64,000 nt of DNA, from NCBI RefSeq assembly GCF_009728145.1, contig NZ_WOCA01000019.1:1-64000 (forward strand), in the 5' to 3' direction. The first letter of the stretch is position 1. Every line of letters starts with the position of its first letter. A program made the translations under genes and the position numbers. Origin of the DNA: Ornithinibacillus caprae. Lineage in GTDB: Bacteria; Bacillota; Bacilli; Bacillales; Amphibacillaceae. Below the pieces are notes generated by a model. That model made no database searches and had not been told where the DNA came from. It saw only the letters and a list, made by a program, of their open reading frames with translations. Below, piece after piece: positions 60,990-64,000 of the stretch.

Positions 60990-61126
60990 TTTAAATCAGT
61001 CCCGTGAGACTGGCAAGGTGAAGCAGACATAGGTCTGTTATATAGTGAAAAACACTAGGTACATCCATACCTGATGTTTTTATGCTGCGCAAATGCACCT
61101 TGCTGATTATCGGCAAGGTGTTTTTT
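60990..61126 (+). ncRNA. PyrR-dependent attenuator before pyrP
   Basis: Near 60996-61013 the sequence CAGTCCCGTGAGACTG fits the PyrR binding loop (AGTCC-n-G-n-GAG-n-CT class) on a short stem. Farther on, CACCTTGC (61096-61103) and GCAAGGTG (61113-61120) form a terminator followed by TTTTTT. A second GCAAGGTG at 61013-61020 could pair with CACCTTGC instead and act as antiterminator. PyrR bound to UMP would therefore turn pyrP off. Confidence 0.82.
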
Positions 61127-61182
61127 CATGGCTTCCTTTAGATGGTAACTGATGAACCTACTAATTAAAGGGAGAGAATATC

Positions 61183-62463
61183 ATGGCAAAATATGATGAA
61201 ATTCAAGTAGACCAACGTTTACCTTTTTTACAAAGCTTACCTCTGAGCTTACAGCACTTATTCGCAATGTTTGGTTCCACTGTTTTAGTTCCAGTACTTT
61301 TTGGAGTTAATCCAGCAACTATCCTACTAATGAATGGTATCGGAACATTGATTTATATTTTTATTACAAAGGGAAAGATTCCTGCTTACCTAGGTTCCAG
61401 CTTTGCATTTATTTCACCCGTTTTCGTTGTTTTGGGTCAGCATAATGGGGATGGTTACAGCTATGTGCTCGGTGGATTCTTGGCAGTAGGTATTGTACTA
61501 ACAGTAGTTGGACTTATTGTTAGAGTAGCAGGAACAGCATGGATCGATGTCATGTTTCCACCGGCTGCAATGGGGGCAATCGTTGCCGTAATTGGTCTTG
61601 AGTTGGTTCCTGTAGCAGCTGAAATGGCAGGTTTAATCGCCCCGGCAGATGCTGATCCAAGTTGGGCAGTAGACCCGAAAGTAGCAACAGTTTCGATTTT
61701 AACACTAGCGATTACAATAGTTTGTTGGGTAACGCTTCGCGGTTTCTTTAAAATCATTCCAATACTAATTGGGATTGTTGCTGGTTATACAATTGCATAT
61801 TTTACTGGTTTAGTAGATTTCACTTCAGTTGATGAAGCAGCTTGGGTATCAACACCAGAGTTATATCAAATGAAATTTGATTGGTCAGCAATTCTAGTTA
61901 TTTTACCAGCAGCACTTGTATTAATACCGGAGCATATTGGACATTTATTTGTAACTAGTAACATTGTGAGAAAAGATTTAGCAAAAGATCCTGGATTGGA
62001 TCGCTCACTAATGGGTAACGGTATATCTACCATTCTATCAAGTTTTGTAGGCTCTACACCAAACACAACCTATGGGGAAAATATCGGTGTCCTTGCTATT
62101 ACTCGTGTGTACTCAACCTGGATTATTGGTGGTGCAGCAGTTATCGCAATCATTCTATCTTTCTCTGGAAAACTCGCTGCTCTTATCTCATCCATCCCCG
62201 CTGCCGTAATGGGTGGAATATCATTACTATTATTTGGGATCATCGCAGCAAGTGGGATTCGTATGTTAGTAGAAGCAAAAGTTGATTACAGCCGTTCCCA
62301 AAATCTAATTCTCACTTGTGTCGTTCTTGTTATTGGGATTAGTGGTGCTACAATTCAAGTTGGGGACGTTGCACTTACTGGAATGGGACTTGCAACTATT
62401 GTAGCAATCATATTGAGTTTATTGTTTAAGTTATTTGATGTTCTAAAGCTTTCTAATGAATAA
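61183..62463 (+). CDS. pyrP: Uracil permease PyrP (NCS2 family)
   Basis: A 426-residue NCS2 transporter with 14 membrane segments that imports uracil with protons. The family motif near the middle, LVLIPEHIGHLFVTSNI, carries the key glutamate and histidine. The half-helix after helix 9 has GNGISTILSSFVGSTPNTTYGENIG. The opening LQSLPLSLQHLFAMFGSTVLVP is typical of PyrP/UraA. It is controlled by the attenuator just upstream and ends at its own terminator. Confidence 0.94.
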   Translation: MAKYDEIQVDQRLPFLQSLPLSLQHLFAMFGSTVLVPVLFGVNPATILLMNGIGTLIYIFITKGKIPAYLGSSFAFISPVFVVLGQHNGDGYSYVLGGFLAVGIVLTVVGLIVRVAGTAWIDVMFPPAAMGAIVAVIGLELVPVAAEMAGLIAPADADPSWAVDPKVATVSILTLAITIVCWVTLRGFFKIIPILIGIVAGYTIAYFTGLVDFTSVDEAAWVSTPELYQMKFDWSAILVILPAALVLIPEHIGHLFVTSNIVRKDLAKDPGLDRSLMGNGISTILSSFVGSTPNTTYGENIGVLAITRVYSTWIIGGAAVIAIILSFSGKLAALISSIPAAVMGGISLLLFGIIAASGIRMLVEAKVDYSRSQNLILTCVVLVIGISGATIQVGDVALTGMGLATIVAIILSLLFKLFDVLKLSNE

Positions 62464-62482
62464 GTGAGGAATCGGAATCAAA

Positions 62483-62513
62483 AGAGCAAACCAGAGTGTA
62501 GTTTGCTCTTCTT
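62483..62513 (+). terminator. Terminator of pyrP
   Basis: AGAGCAAAC pairs with GTTTGCTCT over a nine-base loop and is followed by TTCTTTT. Confidence 0.82.
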
Positions 62514-62529
62514 TTCCCCTTGTGCCTAA

Positions 62530-62770
62530 TACACGTGAGGCTGGGGTAAGACTAAAGTACTCCATTCTAAAGACAAATGATTCAGGTTTAGGAAATTTAG
62601 GATGTTATTTTTTGCCTCAGGATCTTAACTTATAGTTGATATAAACTCTGCTGTAACTTCTTCGGCATAGTTTTTAACTTTCTTCCTATCCTTCGAAACA
62701 AGTGTTTTAACACCGCTCCAGCTGAATACTTCGCTTTCGGTGGGCACGGCCACAGCCTCTTATTAAATGG
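62530..62770. repeat. Intergenic stretch with repeat-like fragments
   Basis: The 350-base gap between pyrP and topB has no gene. One part (62536-62619) is bounded by TGAGGC and GCCTCA and opens GAGGCTGGGG, a form common at ends of intergenic repeats in Bacilli. A second part (about 62710-62760) is a GC-rich island with CTTCGCTTTC, echoing family 2 elements. Neither has a full second copy in this window. Confidence 0.35.
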
Positions 62771-62814
62771 TATTACACTCCCGATTAATACACTTTTGTC
62801 TCACTTTCTCTTCA

Positions 62815-64000
62815 CTACTTTTCAAACTCCATCTTCCAGCTATAATACTCATTATCGGTGTTTTTTTCATATCGTAAATAAGCATTAAACTTTTTACCTT
62901 GCTTACTAGTCAATCCTTTTACATATGCCTGTTTATTTGCAAGCAAGCTTTTGACCATTGTTTTAGTAGGACGCTTCTTCATCGCGCGAAGGTAAAAATC
63001 ATTTTTCCAGATCACAAATTTGCAGCCTTTTTTCCAATTACTACAACCAAAACCTTTACTTCCTTCTTTAATATTGCCACCACACTCTGGGCACTTTCCC
63101 AATACCTCATTTGCTTTTCGGGTGGTTGAGGAGACCTCATGAATAATAATTTCTTTATCTCCTTTAATGGTAGAGACCGATCCCGTAGTAAAGTTATATA
63201 CTAATTGTAAGAATTCACGTTTATGAACCTTTCCCTTTTGGATATCAGACAGTGTTTTCTCTAGTCGCCCTGTAAATTCTAAATCAAACAACTCTTTGAC
63301 CGGGAATGTTTCTACTAGTTTACATCCAAGCTCTGTACATGTTAAATTTTTACTTTGAACAGTGATGTACCCTACATCCTTCAGTTTCTTAATCGTTTCA
63401 GCTCGTGTTGCAGGCGTTCCAATACTAAAACCAGTTAATATACTGCCCATTAATTCATCACTTTCATCCTCCTTGTAACTCTTCCCACAAGTCTCCATTA
63501 CACGTAATAACGTTTTCTCTGTATGGTGTTTTGGTGGCTTCGTTACATGAGAGGTAACCTCTGAATTCTGCACTCGAACTAGATCATTCTTTTCTACTAC
63601 TGGTAAAAGAGCATCTTTCGATTGAATGTTTTCAACCCTTTTCCAGCCCACTACTAATTGAACTTTACCCTTGGATGAAAAATATCCTTTAACCTCTGCA
63701 TCGTTAATAGTTGTCTTTAGCTTTGTTTCTTCATATTCAGCAATAGGCATAAACTGCATGATTAGACGATTCTTTATTGCTGTGTATACAATATGCTCGT
63801 CTTTAGTTAGGCGCTTTGGCTTAACATACGTTGGGATAATAGCACTATGGCTCTCCACTTTTGCATTATTGAATACTCGTTTGGTTTTCATAAACTTGAT
63901 TTCATCTTTGTACGGCAAATCTTCAGCTAACGACTTTACAACTTTGGCTGTTTTTCCTACTAAACTTTCATCTAGAGCAATACTTGAAGTTCTTGGATAG
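62815..64000 (-). CDS. topB: DNA topoisomerase III, C-terminal part (gene runs off the window)
   Basis: The frame is open to the right edge, so about 395 codons of a longer type IA topoisomerase gene are visible; the usual length is about 720. The catalytic tyrosine motif YPRTSS (normally YPRTDS) lies at the very edge, near 63985-63999. Then come FSIGTPATRAETI and TCTELGCKLVETFP, typical of TopB. A C-terminal zinc-finger module has CPECGG and CSNWKKGCKF. The N-terminal Toprim domain is outside the window. An apparent TTG start at 63918 is not the true start. Confidence 0.88.
   Translation of the reverse strand, partial: YPRTSSIALDESLVGKTAKVVKSLAEDLPYKDEIKFMKTKRVFNNAKVESHSAIIPTYVKPKRLTKDEHIVYTAIKNRLIMQFMPIAEYEETKLKTTINDAEVKGYFSSKGKVQLVVGWKRVENIQSKDALLPVVEKNDLVRVQNSEVTSHVTKPPKHHTEKTLLRVMETCGKSYKEDESDELMGSILTGFSIGTPATRAETIKKLKDVGYITVQSKNLTCTELGCKLVETFPVKELFDLEFTGRLEKTLSDIQKGKVHKREFLQLVYNFTTGSVSTIKGDKEIIIHEVSSTTRKANEVLGKCPECGGNIKEGSKGFGCSNWKKGCKFVIWKNDFYLRAMKKRPTKTMVKSLLANKQAYVKGLTSKQGKKFNAYLRYEKNTDNEYYSWKMEFEK

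Noticed and set aside
63671-64000. A plus-strand open frame reaching the window edge
   Set aside because: It is antisense to topB, whose active-site and zinc-finger motifs are unmistakable.
1-64000. CRISPR arrays, tRNA or rRNA genes, transposases, phage genes
   Set aside because: I looked for direct-repeat arrays, conserved tRNA/rRNA motifs and recombinase motifs and saw none.

Overview
The window is 64 kb of low-GC chromosomal DNA from an endospore-forming member of the Bacillaceae. The evidence is AT-rich codon use, strong AGGAGG-type ribosome sites, frequent TTG starts, two sets of spore genes, and long gene-order agreement with the Bacillus subtilis yku/yky region. The protein sequences and dispersed repeats suggest the Oceanobacillus/Virgibacillus group, but that placement is inference.

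Layout. 1-25.7 kb is mostly housekeeping. It holds ktrC, a heterodimeric ABC exporter, ykuV-ykuU-ykuS, the acetyl-diaminopimelate genes dapL and dapH, and the c-di-AMP receptor darB. It continues with an ArsR repressor and zinc/cadmium exporter pair, a hemolysin III protein, fadH, ykuE, a Sco copper chaperone, ykyB, a DMT permease, the iron-centre repair gene scdA behind a Fur-like box, and patA (third acetyl-DAP enzyme). It ends with a Spo0E-like phosphatase, a type I signal peptidase, a zinc-ribbon/repeat protein paired with an HtrA-like protease, a PAS-GGDEF-EAL protein and ktrD, the likely membrane partner of ktrC. 25.8-29.8 kb is a glycolate oxidase cluster with its CdaR-type regulator.

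29.8-40.1 kb is a spore block. After a YwpF-like gene, small proteins, a lipoprotein gene with an in-frame TGA and nfrA, a complete spoVA2mob-type operon runs DUF1657, YhcN/YlaJ lipoprotein, spoVAC, spoVAD, spoVAEb, DUF1657 and 2Duf. A terminator separates it from a germinant receptor operon (A, B, C and a small D subunit). The first set is linked in other Bacillus to spore heat resistance and DPA transport; the second triggers germination.

40.1-64 kb is mixed. It includes an operon of a CC-terminal small protein, an ArsA/Get3-like ATPase and a zinc-free MDR reductase; cstA; an ion-transporter-superfamily permease; three uncharacterised genes; thiT under a TPP riboswitch; pepF; a YceI protein; and a Fur-controlled siderophore uptake cluster with a fused permease and no ATPase gene. 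It closes with a VanW protein, NDH-2, a VWA lipoprotein, a SpoIID/LytB protein, pyrP behind a PyrR-type attenuator, and the 3' part of a topoisomerase III gene that runs off the right edge.

The most unusual feature beyond genes is a five-copy intergenic element made of two hairpins whose arms change together between copies, so their pairing is kept. A second GC-richer repeat family has two clear copies. Several short genes with strong ribosome sites (29, 32, 45, 52, 54 and 58 codons) were found by reading the intergenic DNA.
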